A stretch of 64,000 nucleotides of DNA from Crossiella sp. SN42. GTDB lineage: Bacteria; Actinomycetota; Actinomycetes; Mycobacteriales; Pseudonocardiaceae. The position numbers and the translations under genes are program-made. Location of the stretch: NCBI RefSeq assembly GCF_023897065.1, contig NZ_JAMHIV010000004.1:62001-126000 (forward strand), given 5' to 3'. Below, piece after piece: positions 7,764 to 17,180 of the stretch. Under the pieces are notes generated by a model. The model saw only the letters and a list, made by a program, of their open reading frames with translations, ran no database searches and had not been told where the DNA came from. Within the stretch, counting starts at the first letter, position 1, and every line of letters starts with the position of its first letter.

Positions 7764-10277
7764 ATGACGCTCACCGAGTACCTGCCGGACGGCCAGGATC
7801 CCGACGCCCTGTTCGACGCCTTCAGCACCTGGGCCGCGGGCCAGGGGATCGAGCTGTACCCGGCGCAGCAGGAAGCGCTGATCGAGATCGTATCCGGCGC
7901 GAACGTGATCCTGTCCACGCCGACCGGCTCCGGCAAGAGCCTGGTCGCCGCGGGGGCGCACTTCGCCGCGCTGGCGAACAAGCAGCGGACCTTCTACACC
8001 GCGCCGATCAAGGCGCTGGTCTCGGAGAAGTTCTTCGCGCTGATCGAGATGTTCGGCGCGGAGAACGTCGGCATGATGACCGGCGACTCCAGCGTCAACG
8101 GCGACGCGCCGATCATCTGCTGCACCGCGGAGATCCTGGCCAACATCGCGCTGCGCGACGGCGCGGACGCCGAGGTCGGCCAGGTCGTCATGGACGAGTT
8201 CCACTTCTACAGCGAGCCCGACCGCGGCTGGGCCTGGCAGGTCCCGCTGATCGAGCTGCCCAAGGCGCAGTTCCTGCTGATGTCGGCCACCCTGGGCGAT
8301 GTCAGCCGGTTCGAGGAGGACCTGACCCGGCGCACCGGCCGCCCCACCTCGGTGGTCAGCTCGGCCGAGCGCCCGGTGCCGCTGTTCCACTCCTACGTCA
8401 CCACGCCGCTGCAGGAGACCATCGAGGAGCTGCTCTCCACCCAGCAGGCCCCGATCTACGTGGTGCACTTCAGCCAGGCCGCCGCACTGGAGCGGGCGCA
8501 GGCGCTGATGAGCATCAACGTCTCCAGCCGGGCGGACAAGGACGCGATCGCCGCGCAGATCGGCAAGTTCCGGTTCACCGCCGGGTTCGGCAAGACGCTG
8601 TCCCGGCTGGTCCGGCACGGCATCGGCGTGCACCACGCGGGCATGCTGCCCAAGTACCGCCGCCTGGTCGAGCAGCTGGCCCAGGCCGGTCTGCTCAAGC
8701 TGATCTGCGGCACGGACACCCTGGGCGTGGGCATCAACGTGCCGATCCGGACCGTGGTGTTCACCGCGCTGAGCAAGTACGACGGGGTGCGCACCCGCAT
8801 CCTCAAGGCGCGCGAGTTCCACCAGATCGCCGGCCGGGCCGGGCGGGCCGGGTACGACACGGTGGGCAACGTGGTGGTCGAGGCGCCCGACCACGTGGTG
8901 GAGAACGAGCGCGCGCTGGCCAAGGCAGGCGATGACCCGAAGAAGCGGCGCAAGGTGGTGCGCAAGAAGCCGCCGGAGGGCTTCGTCTCCTGGGGCGAGC
9001 CGACCTTCAAGCGCCTGGTCGAGGCCGAGCCCGAGCCGCTGACCTCCAGCTTCCAGGTCAGCCACGCCATGCTGCTGAACGTGATCAACCGCCCCGGCGA
9101 CGCCTTCGCCGGGATGCGGCACCTGCTGGAGGACAACCACGAGGACCGCCCGGCGCAGATCAAGCACATCCGCCGCGCGATCGCGATCTACCGCGCCCTG
9201 CTGGCCGCGGGCGTGGTGGAGAAGCTGGACACCCCCGACGAGGACGGCCGCACGGTCCGCCTGACCGTGGACCTCCAGTTCGACTTCGCCCTCAACCAGC
9301 CGCTGTCCCCCCTGGCGCTGGCCACCATCGAGCTGCTGGACCGGGACTCCCCGACCTACGCGCTGGACGTGGTCTCCGTCATCGAGTCCACAGTGGACAA
9401 TCCGAGACCCGTTCTCTCCCAGCAGCAGTTCCGCGCCCGCGGCGAGGCCGTCAACAAGATGAAGGCCGAGGGCATGGAGTACGAGGCGCGGATGGAAGCC
9501 CTGGAGGAGGTGACCTGGCCCAAGCCGTTGCAGGACATCCTGGAGGCGGCCTACAACATGTACCGCCGGGGTCACCCCTGGGTCGCCGACCACGAGCTCT
9601 CACCGAAGTCGGTGGTGCGCGACATGTACGAGCGCGCCATGACCTTCGTCGACTACATCGCCTTCTACCAGCTGGCCCGCTCCGAGGGCCTGGTCCTGCG
9701 CTACCTGGCCGACGTCTACAAGGCCCTGCGCCAGACCGTCCCCGACGACGCGAAAACCGAAGAGCTCACCGACCTCATCGAATGGCTCGGCGAACTGGTC
9801 CGCCAGGTCGACAGCAGCCTGCTGGACGAGTGGGAGCAGCTCCGCAACCCCACCGACGAGGACGACCCCGAACAGTCCACAGTGGACACCGGCCCGCCGC
9901 CGGTCACCGCCAACCCCAGGGCCTTCCGGGTCCTGGTCCGCAACGAGTTGTTCCGCCGCGTGGAACTGGCCGCCCGCCGCGACTACTACACCCTGGGCGA
10001 GCTGGACGCGCACGCCGGCTGGGACGCCGAGCGCTGGCGCGAGGCCCTGGAGCCGTACTTCGAGGAGTACGACGAGATCGGCACCGGCCCCAACGCCCGC
10101 GGCCCAGCCCTGCTGATGATCAACCAAGACGAGCACCCCGGCCAGTGGGTGGTCCGCCAGGCCTTCGACGACCCGGCAGGCGACCACGACTGGGCGATCA
10201 CAGCCGAGGTGGACCTGGCGGCATCGGACGAGGCGGGGAGCGCGGTGGTGCACGTGACCCAGGTCGCCCCGGCCTGA
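7764..10277 (+). CDS. DEAD/DEAH-box helicase with DUF3516 C-terminus
   Basis: 837 residues. Superfamily 2 helicase core: Walker A STPTGSGKS (51-59), Walker B VVMDEFHFY (DEFH, 144-147), motif III LLMSATLG, and motif VI QIAGRAGRAG with the preceding GTDTLGVGINVP. The long C-terminal half matches actinobacterial DUF3516 helicases of the Ski2-like group, thought to act on RNA or DNA. Length is normal for the family and no part seems missing. ATG at 7764 is preceded by a GGGGGC stretch. Single-gene unit; the following Uma2-type gene starts 3 bp downstream. Confidence 0.9.
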   Translation: MTLTEYLPDGQDPDALFDAFSTWAAGQGIELYPAQQEALIEIVSGANVILSTPTGSGKSLVAAGAHFAALANKQRTFYTAPIKALVSEKFFALIEMFGAENVGMMTGDSSVNGDAPIICCTAEILANIALRDGADAEVGQVVMDEFHFYSEPDRGWAWQVPLIELPKAQFLLMSATLGDVSRFEEDLTRRTGRPTSVVSSAERPVPLFHSYVTTPLQETIEELLSTQQAPIYVVHFSQAAALERAQALMSINVSSRADKDAIAAQIGKFRFTAGFGKTLSRLVRHGIGVHHAGMLPKYRRLVEQLAQAGLLKLICGTDTLGVGINVPIRTVVFTALSKYDGVRTRILKAREFHQIAGRAGRAGYDTVGNVVVEAPDHVVENERALAKAGDDPKKRRKVVRKKPPEGFVSWGEPTFKRLVEAEPEPLTSSFQVSHAMLLNVINRPGDAFAGMRHLLEDNHEDRPAQIKHIRRAIAIYRALLAAGVVEKLDTPDEDGRTVRLTVDLQFDFALNQPLSPLALATIELLDRDSPTYALDVVSVIESTVDNPRPVLSQQQFRARGEAVNKMKAEGMEYEARMEALEEVTWPKPLQDILEAAYNMYRRGHPWVADHELSPKSVVRDMYERAMTFVDYIAFYQLARSEGLVLRYLADVYKALRQTVPDDAKTEELTDLIEWLGELVRQVDSSLLDEWEQLRNPTDEDDPEQSTVDTGPPPVTANPRAFRVLVRNELFRRVELAARRDYYTLGELDAHAGWDAERWREALEPYFEEYDEIGTGPNARGPALLMINQDEHPGQWVVRQAFDDPAGDHDWAITAEVDLAASDEAGSAVVHVTQVAPA

Positions 10278-10280
10278 CCG

Positions 10281-10871
10281 ATGCCCGGGACCAACTGGCC
10301 CTACCCGCCACCGAACGGCTGGACCGCCGCCGATCTCGACCAGATCGGCGGCGACGGGCCGTGCGGGGAGCTGGACGCGCTCCAGCACATCGAGCTGGTC
10401 GACGGTGAGCTGATCGTCATGGCGCCGCGGACCGAGTTCCACCGCCGCGTCGTGGAACGTCTGCGGGACGAGCTCCAGCGGCAGGCGCCCCCGCACCTGG
10501 CCGCCACCCGTGAGATGGACGTGGTGCTCGGCCCCCGCCAGCGCCCCTGCCCCGACGTCTCCATCGTCACCGCCACCGCCGCCCGCGACCTGGACCGCAC
10601 CTTCTACCAGCCCGAGGACGTGCTGCTGGTGGTCGAGGTGGTGTCCAAGTCCTCGGAGATCAGGGACCGGGAGACCAAGCCCCGCCGCTACGCCGAGGCG
10701 GGCATCGCGCACTTCTGGCGGGTGGAGAACAACTCCGGCGCTCCGGTCGTCTACGTCTACGAGCTCGACCCGGCGAGCCGCTCCTACGCGCTGACCGGCA
10801 TCTTCCACGACCGCCTGGAATGCCGCGTGCCCTTCCCCGCTGACATCCGCTTGGACACCCTGGTTCGCTAG
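10281..10871 (+). CDS. Uma2 family (DUF820) putative restriction-like endonuclease
   Basis: 196 residues with the Uma2/DUF820 PD-(D/E)XK fold: a glycine-rich start, GELIVMAPRTEFHRRV, the acidic CPDVSIV segment and VEVVSKSS, which would supply the catalytic Asp and Glu, followed by KPRRYAEAGIAHFW. The family is very abundant in actinomycetes and cyanobacteria and its biological substrate is not established. It starts 3 bp after the helicase stop, so it may be co-transcribed. Confidence 0.85.
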   Translation: MPGTNWPYPPPNGWTAADLDQIGGDGPCGELDALQHIELVDGELIVMAPRTEFHRRVVERLRDELQRQAPPHLAATREMDVVLGPRQRPCPDVSIVTATAARDLDRTFYQPEDVLLVVEVVSKSSEIRDRETKPRRYAEAGIAHFWRVENNSGAPVVYVYELDPASRSYALTGIFHDRLECRVPFPADIRLDTLVR

Positions 10872-10881
10872 CTCACACTCC

Positions 10882-10910
10882 TTGGACACTCAGTCCAGCA
10901 GTTGTACATT
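10882..10910 (+). promoter_or_regulatory. candidate promoter for a leaderless ridA-type operon
   Basis: TTGGAC (10882-10887) and TACATT (10905-10910) are spaced 17 bp and resemble -35 and -10 boxes. The ATG at 10917 is only 7 bp after the -10, so the transcript would begin at or next to the start codon. No Shine-Dalgarno sequence precedes the ATG, which agrees with leaderless translation, common in actinomycetes. Position and spacing are seen; use is inferred. Confidence 0.4.
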
Positions 10911-10916
10911 TCGTCC

Positions 10917-11264
10917 ATGACCGACGAGCACCCGTACTCCACCGCCTTCCGCACCGGCGACCTGGTCGCCGTCTCCGGCCGCCTCGGCGTCACCGAACCG
11001 GGCGTCCTGACCCCCGGTGGCTTCCCCGCCGAATGCGCCCAAGCCTTCGCCAACCTCGACGAAGCCCTGGCCGAGGCGGGCGCGCGGCGGAGCGACGTGG
11101 TGCAGGTGACCGCCTACCTCACCGACATCGCCGATCGGGACCGGCTCAACGCCGCCTTCGCCGGGTTCTTCGCCGAGCCGCGGCCCGCGCGCACCTGTGT
11201 CGGGGTGGCCAGCCTGCCCTACGGCGCCTGCGTGGAGATCGACGCGCTCGCCAAGGTGCTCTGA
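10917..11264 (+). CDS. RidA/YjgF family imine deaminase-like protein
   Basis: 115 residues from ATG 10917 (a TTG start at 10902 is also open but lies inside the likely -10 box). RidA fold signatures: VSGRLGV near the N-terminus, AFANLDEALAEAGA in the middle, the arginine in EPRPARTCVGVASLPYGACVEID. RidA proteins hydrolyse reactive enamine/imine products released by PLP-dependent dehydratases. Such a dehydratase is encoded two genes downstream, in the same operon with overlapping codons, so the pairing makes sense. Confidence 0.85.
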   Translation: MTDEHPYSTAFRTGDLVAVSGRLGVTEPGVLTPGGFPAECAQAFANLDEALAEAGARRSDVVQVTAYLTDIADRDRLNAAFAGFFAEPRPARTCVGVASLPYGACVEIDALAKVL

Positions 11265-11902
11265 TGGCGGAGCGGGAGGCGATCCTGGCGGCGCTGGGGC
11301 CGGTGGCCGACGGGATCGTGGCCACCTTCGGCGGGTGTTGCGAGGTGGTGGTGCACGACTTCCGGCGGCCGGCGAACTCGGTGGTGGCCATCGCGGGCGC
11401 GGTGACCGGGCGCGGGGTGGGCGGGTCGATGAGTGAGATCGGCATGGGGCTGCTGGCCAGGGGCGATGACGCGGCGGACCAGCTCAACTACATCACCCGC
11501 ACACCGGACGGGAAAATGGTCAAGTCCTCCACGATGTTGTTGCGGGACAGCGACAACACCGTCTTCGGCGCGCTGTGCGTGAACCTCGACCTCACCGGGC
11601 TCACCCAGGCCCAGCAGCTGCTCGGCGGGCTCGCCGGGGTGGACAACCCGCTGCCCGCGCCGACCACCACCTTCGGCGACGACATCGACGCCGTGATCGA
11701 CTCCATTGTGGACAGACGTCAGCTGGCCGATCCACGCCCCTGGGCCGAACTGGGCCGAGCGGAGCGCCTGGCGCTGTTCCAGGACCTCAACGAGCAGGGT
11801 GTGTTCGCGGTGCGCCGCGCGGTGCCCAGGGTCGCCTCCCGCCTGGGCATCTCCCGGGCCTCCGCCTACAGCTACCTCGCCCAGATCAAGGAGAACTCAT
11901 GA
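11264..11902 (+). CDS. YheO/DauR-like PAS and HTH transcriptional regulator
   Basis: 212 residues; ATG 11264 overlaps the previous stop (TGATG). The N-terminal half is a YheO-type PAS domain (CEVVVHDFRRPANSVVAI, GALCVNLDLT) and the C-terminal 60 residues carry a helix-turn-helix (FAVRRAVPRVASRLGISRAS followed by AYSYL). DauR, the best-known member, represses D-arginine catabolism. The regulator lies between ridA-like and dehydratase genes, so it probably controls this operon, sensing an amino acid or its product. Confidence 0.8.
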   Translation: MAEREAILAALGPVADGIVATFGGCCEVVVHDFRRPANSVVAIAGAVTGRGVGGSMSEIGMGLLARGDDAADQLNYITRTPDGKMVKSSTMLLRDSDNTVFGALCVNLDLTGLTQAQQLLGGLAGVDNPLPAPTTTFGDDIDAVIDSIVDRRQLADPRPWAELGRAERLALFQDLNEQGVFAVRRAVPRVASRLGISRASAYSYLAQIKENS

Positions 11903-12855
11903 CCGCCCTCCCGGTGACCCTGGCCGACGTGCGGGAGGCCGCCGCCCGGCTGGCCGGGGTGGCGCACCGCACCCCGGTGCTGCGCTCCCGCCAGCTCGAC
12001 GACCTCGTCGGCGCGCGGGTGCACCTCAAGTGCGAGAACTTCCAGCGGATCGGCGCGTTCAAGTTCCGCGGCGCCTACAACGCGGTCTCCCGGCTCTCCG
12101 AAGCCCAGCTGCGCAAAGGGATCGCGGCATATTCCTCCGGCAACCACGCCCAGGCCGTGGCGCTGGCCGCCCGCGAACTGGGCAGCAGCGCGGTGATCCT
12201 GGTGCCCGAGGACACGCCACAGTCCAAAAAGGACGCGACCGCGGGCTACGGCGCGGAGCTGGTCACCTACGACCGCTACACCGGCGACCGGGTCGCCATC
12301 GGCAACCAGCTGGCCGCCGACCGCGGTCTCGCGCTGATCCCGCCGTATGAGCACCCGCACGTGATCGCCGGCCAGGGCACCGCCGCGCTCGAGCTCCTGG
12401 CCGAGGTCGACGACCTGGACACGGTGCTCACCCCGGTCGGCGGCGGCGGGCTGATCGCCGGCTCGGCCACCGCGGCCAAGGGCCTCTCCCCCGGCATCCG
12501 GGTCATCGGCGTGGAACCCGAGGCCGGCGACGACACTCGCCGCTCGCTGCTGGCCGGTGAACGGGTCTCGGTCCCGGTGCCGCGCACCATCGCCGACGGC
12601 CAGGCCGCGGAGATCCCCGGCGAGCTGACCTTCTCGATCAACCGGCGCCTGGTGGACGAGGTGGTGCTGGTCAGCGACGAGGAGATCCGGGCGGCCATGC
12701 GCTTCGCCTTCGAGCGGCTCAAGATCGTGCTGGAGCCCAGCGGCGCGACCCCGCTGGCCGCGCTGCTGACCGGCAAGCTGCCCACCGGCGGCCGGATCGG
12801 CGCGATCCTCTCCGGCGGCAACATCTCCCCGGAACGGTTCGCCGAGCTGATCTAG
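11899..12855 (+). CDS. PLP-dependent threonine/serine dehydratase-like enzyme
   Basis: 318 residues; ATG overlaps the regulator stop (ATGA). Fold type II PLP enzyme: Schiff-base Lys55 in IGAFKFRGA, SSGNHAQA phosphate-side loop, glycine loop VGGGGLIAGS and C-terminal SGGNISPER. The length, lacking an ACT domain, fits catabolic threonine dehydratase, threo-3-hydroxyaspartate dehydratase or serine racemase; these cannot be separated by sequence alone. Products are enamines/imines that RidA would clear. Its stop codon overlaps that of the convergent permease gene. Confidence 0.85.
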   Translation: MTALPVTLADVREAAARLAGVAHRTPVLRSRQLDDLVGARVHLKCENFQRIGAFKFRGAYNAVSRLSEAQLRKGIAAYSSGNHAQAVALAARELGSSAVILVPEDTPQSKKDATAGYGAELVTYDRYTGDRVAIGNQLAADRGLALIPPYEHPHVIAGQGTAALELLAEVDDLDTVLTPVGGGGLIAGSATAAKGLSPGIRVIGVEPEAGDDTRRSLLAGERVSVPVPRTIADGQAAEIPGELTFSINRRLVDEVVLVSDEEIRAAMRFAFERLKIVLEPSGATPLAALLTGKLPTGGRIGAILSGGNISPERFAELI

Positions 12856-15599
12856 GTGTGCCTGCGGTCGATGGTCACCCTTCGGCGCACGCAGGCCAGT
12901 GCCACCAGGGCGGCGATCGCGGGCACCACCACCAGCACGAACCCGATCACCGGCCAGGGCAGGACCAGCTCGTAGGGCAGCGCCACCGGCCCGTCCCGCC
13001 ACATCCGGCGCGCGCCCTGGGCGGAGACCACCGCCGCGGGCAGGATGCCGACCAGCACGCCGAGCACGCTGCCCAGGCCGGAGATGATCAGTGACTGGGT
13101 CACCGCCAGCGAGCGCCGGGTGCGCAGCGAGGCGCCGACGGTGGCCAGCATGATCGAGTGCCGCCGGGTGTCGATCAGCGAGAGCACGGTGGCGGTCACC
13201 GCGGCCGTGGTGCTCAGCAGCGCGGTGCAGGCCAGCAACAGCAGCGCGAACAGCGCCGCCTCCCTGGTCGTGCCGCGCTCCACGTAGCCGCTGAGCCCGA
13301 AGGCGCGCACCACCTCGCCGATCCGGTCCTGCTCGAACCGGCTCAGCCGCCGGTCCAGCTCGATGTCCAGGCCGCGCAGGCTCGGCGCCACCCCGGTGCG
13401 CGCCGCGGTCTCCGGCGGCAGCACCATCAGCGCGGAGCCGACCTCGCTGGGCACGGCCAGCGCGGGCAGGGCGAGATCATGGCGGCCCTGCGGGGTGTTC
13501 ACCACCAGCCTGGCCATCCCGTCCTGCACGTACCTCGCGTCCAGCACCACCGCCTCGCCGCGGGCCAGCGCCGCCGCCGCGGCCGGGTCGGTGACCCCGC
13601 TGACCCGGCGCAGCAGCTCGGCGTCGCCCACCAGCACGGTGCCCAGCAGCCGCCGGTGGTGCACACAGTCCGGCCCGCCCGGCGGCAGCCACTGCTCCCT
13701 GGTGGTCCACTCCGGCCCGCACCCGGCGGCCGGGGACATGGCCACCTCCACCGTGTGCGGGCAGCCCCCGCCGCCACAGCGGTCCCAGGTCCCCGGCAGC
13801 GCGGTGACCTCGGCGAAGGACCGCGCGGGCAGCGCGCCGGCCAGGGTGCGCCGCAGCGCCTCCCACTCGGGCGGGCGGGTGGCCGCGTCGGGCACCAGGA
13901 CCGCGGCGTGCCGGTCCGGCAGGGTCGGCCAGTAGCGGCCGGAGGTGTAGGCGTTGCGGGTGACGTCCAGGGTGGCCAGCGCGATGGTGCCGATCACCAC
14001 CGCCATCACCGCGGCGATGGCAGGCGCGCTGCGCGCCCGGTGCCTGCCCAGCTCGCGCAGCGCGATCCGCACGCTCACCGGCAGCGCGGGCGCGAGCGCG
14101 GCGATCCCGCCGACCAGCGCGGGGAAGCAGGCGAACAACCCGACGCTGACCAGCAGCGTGGCCACCGGCACCAGGCCGCGCCAGTCCAGCGCGAAGGCCG
14201 CCGCGGCGGCCACCGCCAGCCCGGTGAGCACCAGCGCCGCGCCCAGCACCGGGGTCACCCTGGACGGCCGCCGCTCGCTGCGCCGGTCGGCCAGCAGCTG
14301 CCCGGCCCTGGTCCGGCCAGCCCGCACCGCCGGCACCACCGCGGCGGCCAGCCCGGCGAAGACGCCCAGCGCGAACGGCAGCACCAGGTCGTCCAGGCCC
14401 ACCTGGAACCGCCAGATCCGCGGCAGGTCGAACCGGTGGAACAGCTCGATCAGCACCCCGGCCCCCACCGTGCCGACCACACTGCCCAGCACCGCGCCGC
14501 CCAGGCCGAGCAGCAGGCCCCACAGCAGCAGCAACAGCACCAGGTGCCCGCCGCCTGCCCCGTTGGCGGCCAGCGCGCCCAGCTGCCGCCGCCCCAGCCG
14601 GATGCCGACGGCGAACATCGCCCCGCCCAGCAGCACCACCTGCACCACCGCGATCCAGACCAGTAGCATGCCCAGCCGCTCGCCGGTGGACTGGCTGCGG
14701 TCCTGCCCGCCGGTCAGGTCGTCGATGAGCAGGTCGTGGAAGCTGCGGTAGACCTCGGTGGGATCGGCGGGCAGCGGCACCCGCTCCGGCGGCGGCGGCT
14801 CGGTCACCGCGCCCCTGGAGTACACCGCCAGCCCGTGCTCGTTCGCCGCCAGCACGGCGGGCCAGTCGAAGTCCTTGTCCACCAACCACATCCGGCCACC
14901 GAGCCGGGGCCGCTCACTCGGCGGCAGGCTCGCGGCCAGCTGCTCGTAGAGCGCGCCGGGCTGGGCGTAGAGCACCAGCTCGCCGTGGTCCCTGGCCGGC
15001 CGGGCCACCCCCACCACCAGGAAGGCGCGGCCGGCCTCGGGCACGGCGACGGTGGCGCCGAGCTCGATCCCGGCCGCGCGCAGGAACTCCGGCGAGGCGG
15101 CGAGCTCATCCGGCCCCTTCGGCGCCCGGCCGCGCACGTGCTCGGTGATGCCCCGGGCCAGCGGATGGAGGTAGTCCAGCTCCTGGAACTGGGCGCTCAA
15201 CCGGGTCTGCCCGGCCTGCGCGGTCAGCAGCGAGCGGGTCATGGTCAGCGTGGTCGCGCCCGGCGGCAGCTCCGGCCAGGTCGCGTGCCGGTGGGCCGGG
15301 GCGCCCTCTCCCGGTGGCGCGGGCCGCACCTGGGAGCCGTCCAGGTTCTGCAGGATCGGCACGTCGCCGTAGCCTGCGTCGGCCACCCTGGCCCCGGCCT
15401 GGCCGATGGTCTGCTCGATGGTGCGGCGCGGGCTGGTGCGCTGGGCGTCGGAGAGCACGTCGCTGAGCAGGGTGGCGGCCACCGGCACCGAGATCATCAC
15501 CGCCAGCGCCAGGCTCGCGCCCCTGGTCACGCTGATCCAGCGCAGCACCAGCCGCAGCACCGCCCGCACGGCGGGCAGGCAGAACACGCCGCGCCGCAT
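12852..15599 (-). CDS. FtsX-like ABC transporter permease
   Basis: 915 residues. An N-terminal membrane helix, a large extracytoplasmic domain (about 55-300), three helices (about 315-420), a second set of helices near 450-510, another external domain (about 530-760) and three C-terminal helices: the doubled FtsX/MacB permease plan. The external part has a Cys cluster (WDRCGGGGCPH). Such permeases normally sit beside an ATP-binding gene; none is visible here, and the neighbour upstream is a PadR regulator 68 bp away. It may borrow an ATPase encoded elsewhere. Role in lipid or peptide export is only a family-based guess. Confidence 0.8.
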   Translation of the reverse strand: MRRGVFCLPAVRAVLRLVLRWISVTRGASLALAVMISVPVAATLLSDVLSDAQRTSPRRTIEQTIGQAGARVADAGYGDVPILQNLDGSQVRPAPPGEGAPAHRHATWPELPPGATTLTMTRSLLTAQAGQTRLSAQFQELDYLHPLARGITEHVRGRAPKGPDELAASPEFLRAAGIELGATVAVPEAGRAFLVVGVARPARDHGELVLYAQPGALYEQLAASLPPSERPRLGGRMWLVDKDFDWPAVLAANEHGLAVYSRGAVTEPPPPERVPLPADPTEVYRSFHDLLIDDLTGGQDRSQSTGERLGMLLVWIAVVQVVLLGGAMFAVGIRLGRRQLGALAANGAGGGHLVLLLLLWGLLLGLGGAVLGSVVGTVGAGVLIELFHRFDLPRIWRFQVGLDDLVLPFALGVFAGLAAAVVPAVRAGRTRAGQLLADRRSERRPSRVTPVLGAALVLTGLAVAAAAAFALDWRGLVPVATLLVSVGLFACFPALVGGIAALAPALPVSVRIALRELGRHRARSAPAIAAVMAVVIGTIALATLDVTRNAYTSGRYWPTLPDRHAAVLVPDAATRPPEWEALRRTLAGALPARSFAEVTALPGTWDRCGGGGCPHTVEVAMSPAAGCGPEWTTREQWLPPGGPDCVHHRRLLGTVLVGDAELLRRVSGVTDPAAAAALARGEAVVLDARYVQDGMARLVVNTPQGRHDLALPALAVPSEVGSALMVLPPETAARTGVAPSLRGLDIELDRRLSRFEQDRIGEVVRAFGLSGYVERGTTREAALFALLLLACTALLSTTAAVTATVLSLIDTRRHSIMLATVGASLRTRRSLAVTQSLIISGLGSVLGVLVGILPAAVVSAQGARRMWRDGPVALPYELVLPWPVIGFVLVVVPAIAALVALACVRRRVTIDRRHT

Positions 15600-15667
15600 C
15601 GACCGTCCCTTCCGGACCGGGTTCCCGCTGTCGTCAGCGGCAGTCTTCCCGGCGGGGACGGCTCAGG

Positions 15668-16258
15668 TCATCCTCCGACTCGCCCGGGTTCGGCCTGTTC
15701 GGCCACGGGCGCGGCGGCCGGGGCCGGTGCGGTCTCCTCGGCCTGGGCGCGGCGGGCCAGCCGCTGTTCGCACTGCTCCAGCCAGCGCACCTCGGCCTCG
15801 GCCTGGAACACCAGCGAGTCCAGCACCAGCAGCCAGGCCAGGTCCTCATCGGCGGAGGCCTGCGCCTTGAGCCGGGTGTAGTTCTGCAGCACCCGCAGCG
15901 TGTGCAGCCGCTGCACCCGGACGATGCCGCGCGCGTCCACCCCGGGTAGCGCGGCGGCCAGGGCGATCTTGATGGCCAGCTCGTCGCGGGCGGGCGCGCC
16001 GCGGTCCACCGGGGACTGCAGCCAGCGCTGCACCTCGCCCCGGCCACCGTGGGTCAGCCGGTAGTAGATGTGGCCCTCGGCGTCCTGCCCGGCCGGTTCG
16101 ACCAGGTCGTCGCGTTCGAGCCGCCCCAGCGTGGTGTAGACCTGCCCGATGTTGAGCGGCCAGGTCGACCCGGTGCGCGACTCGAACTCGGCGCGCAGCT
16201 GGAAGCCGTACTTGGGCCCCTGCTGTAACAGGGCCAACAGGGCCTGGCGGATTGACAT
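15668..16258 (-). CDS. PadR family transcriptional regulator
   Basis: 196 residues. Winged-helix PadR domain at the start (ALLALLQQGPKYGFQLRAEF, NIGQVYTTLGRLERDDLV, IYYRLTHGGR), a helical dimerisation region, and an Ala/Pro-rich tail. PadR repressors commonly control adjacent ABC exporters, which fits the permease gene directly downstream on the same strand. Start at 16258 puts the HTH in the normal N-terminal position. Confidence 0.85.
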   Translation of the reverse strand: MSIRQALLALLQQGPKYGFQLRAEFESRTGSTWPLNIGQVYTTLGRLERDDLVEPAGQDAEGHIYYRLTHGGRGEVQRWLQSPVDRGAPARDELAIKIALAAALPGVDARGIVRVQRLHTLRVLQNYTRLKAQASADEDLAWLLVLDSLVFQAEAEVRWLEQCEQRLARRAQAEETAPAPAAAPVAEQAEPGRVGG

Positions 16259-16446
16259 GACCCCGTAGGTACCATCTCCGACCCCGCTTGTCGCCCCTCC
16301 TGTCGAATCTGGTTTGGACCAGTTACCGCTCCGCGCACCGGCACAAGCAGGCCGAATTGAAAACTCAAAAGAGCATACAGTGCCACTATATCGAGTATGC
16401 TACTCTGCGAAACCCCTGGCGCCGCCCCTGCGTTCCCGAGGTTTCC

Positions 16447-17097
16447 ATGGCCGTCCAAGCAGATGTCCGGGTATTCGTCATTGATCCGCAGCCTATTGTC
16501 ATAGCCACCCTGCGCACCGTGTTCGCCGGCACCGCCGACATCACCCAGGTAGGTGGCGCCACCTCATGGCTTACCGCGTATCCCCAGTTCAACCGGTGTC
16601 CTCCGGATGTCGTACTCCTGGAGCTGGCCAGCCCGCTGGACGACGGCCTCGAACTGATCCGGCACTTCCGCGAATACCACCCCGGCGTCGAGGTCCTGGT
16701 GTTCAGCGGCGAAGGACGCCGGGTGCTGTGCGCATTACGCGCGGGCGCCCGCGGTTTTCTGCTGAAATCCACCGGCCGGACTCAGCTCATCGAGGCGGTG
16801 CGCCGGGCGCGGGCCGGTATCGCCACCGTGTCACCAGAACTGCTGTGCCAACTGGTGGCCGAGGTTCAGCAGGACGGCAGCAGGCCAAAACTGTCAGCCC
16901 GCGAACTGGAAGTGCTCCGGCTGGTCGCCGCGGGCCACCGCAACGCCGACATCGCCCGCGACCTGTTCGTCACCGAGGCCACCGTGAAGAGCCACCTGCA
17001 ACGGGTCTTCGGCAAGCTCAAGGTCAACGACCGGGCCGAGGCGGTGCGGGCCGCGACGGCCGCCGGACTGCTCTGTGCAGAAGGACTGAATCGCTAG
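16447..17097 (+). CDS. NarL/LuxR-type regulator with atypical receiver
   Basis: 216 residues from ATG 16447. Receiver-like domain (1-125) followed by a LuxR HTH ([20 protein letters not shown] to [16 protein letters not shown]). In the receiver the usual acidic pair after strand 1 is reduced (VFVIDPQP), and the phosphoacceptor Asp of LLDL is replaced by Glu ([13 protein letters not shown]); the conserved Lys is kept (GFLLKST). No histidine kinase gene is adjacent. The protein may be permanently active or respond to a ligand, rather than being phosphorylated. It is divergent from the PadR gene. Confidence 0.8.
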   Translation: MAVQADVRVFVIDPQPIVIATLRTVFAGTADITQVGGATSWLTAYPQFNRCPPDVVLLELASPLDDGLELIRHFREYHPGVEVLVFSGEGRRVLCALRAGARGFLLKSTGRTQLIEAVRRARAGIATVSPELLCQLVAEVQQDGSRPKLSARELEVLRLVAAGHRNADIARDLFVTEATVKSHLQRVFGKLKVNDRAEAVRAATAAGLLCAEGLNR

Positions 17098-17180
17098 TTC
17101 AGTAATCGTCGATGGACGCATGCGCACGTGCGCACCCAGACTCAGGCATCGCGTAACCGCTAGTTGTCTGGAGATGCCTG

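Noticed and set aside
7734-9593. A 619-codon minus-strand frame over the helicase
   Set aside because: The plus strand has all helicase motifs in one frame; the minus product has no domain.
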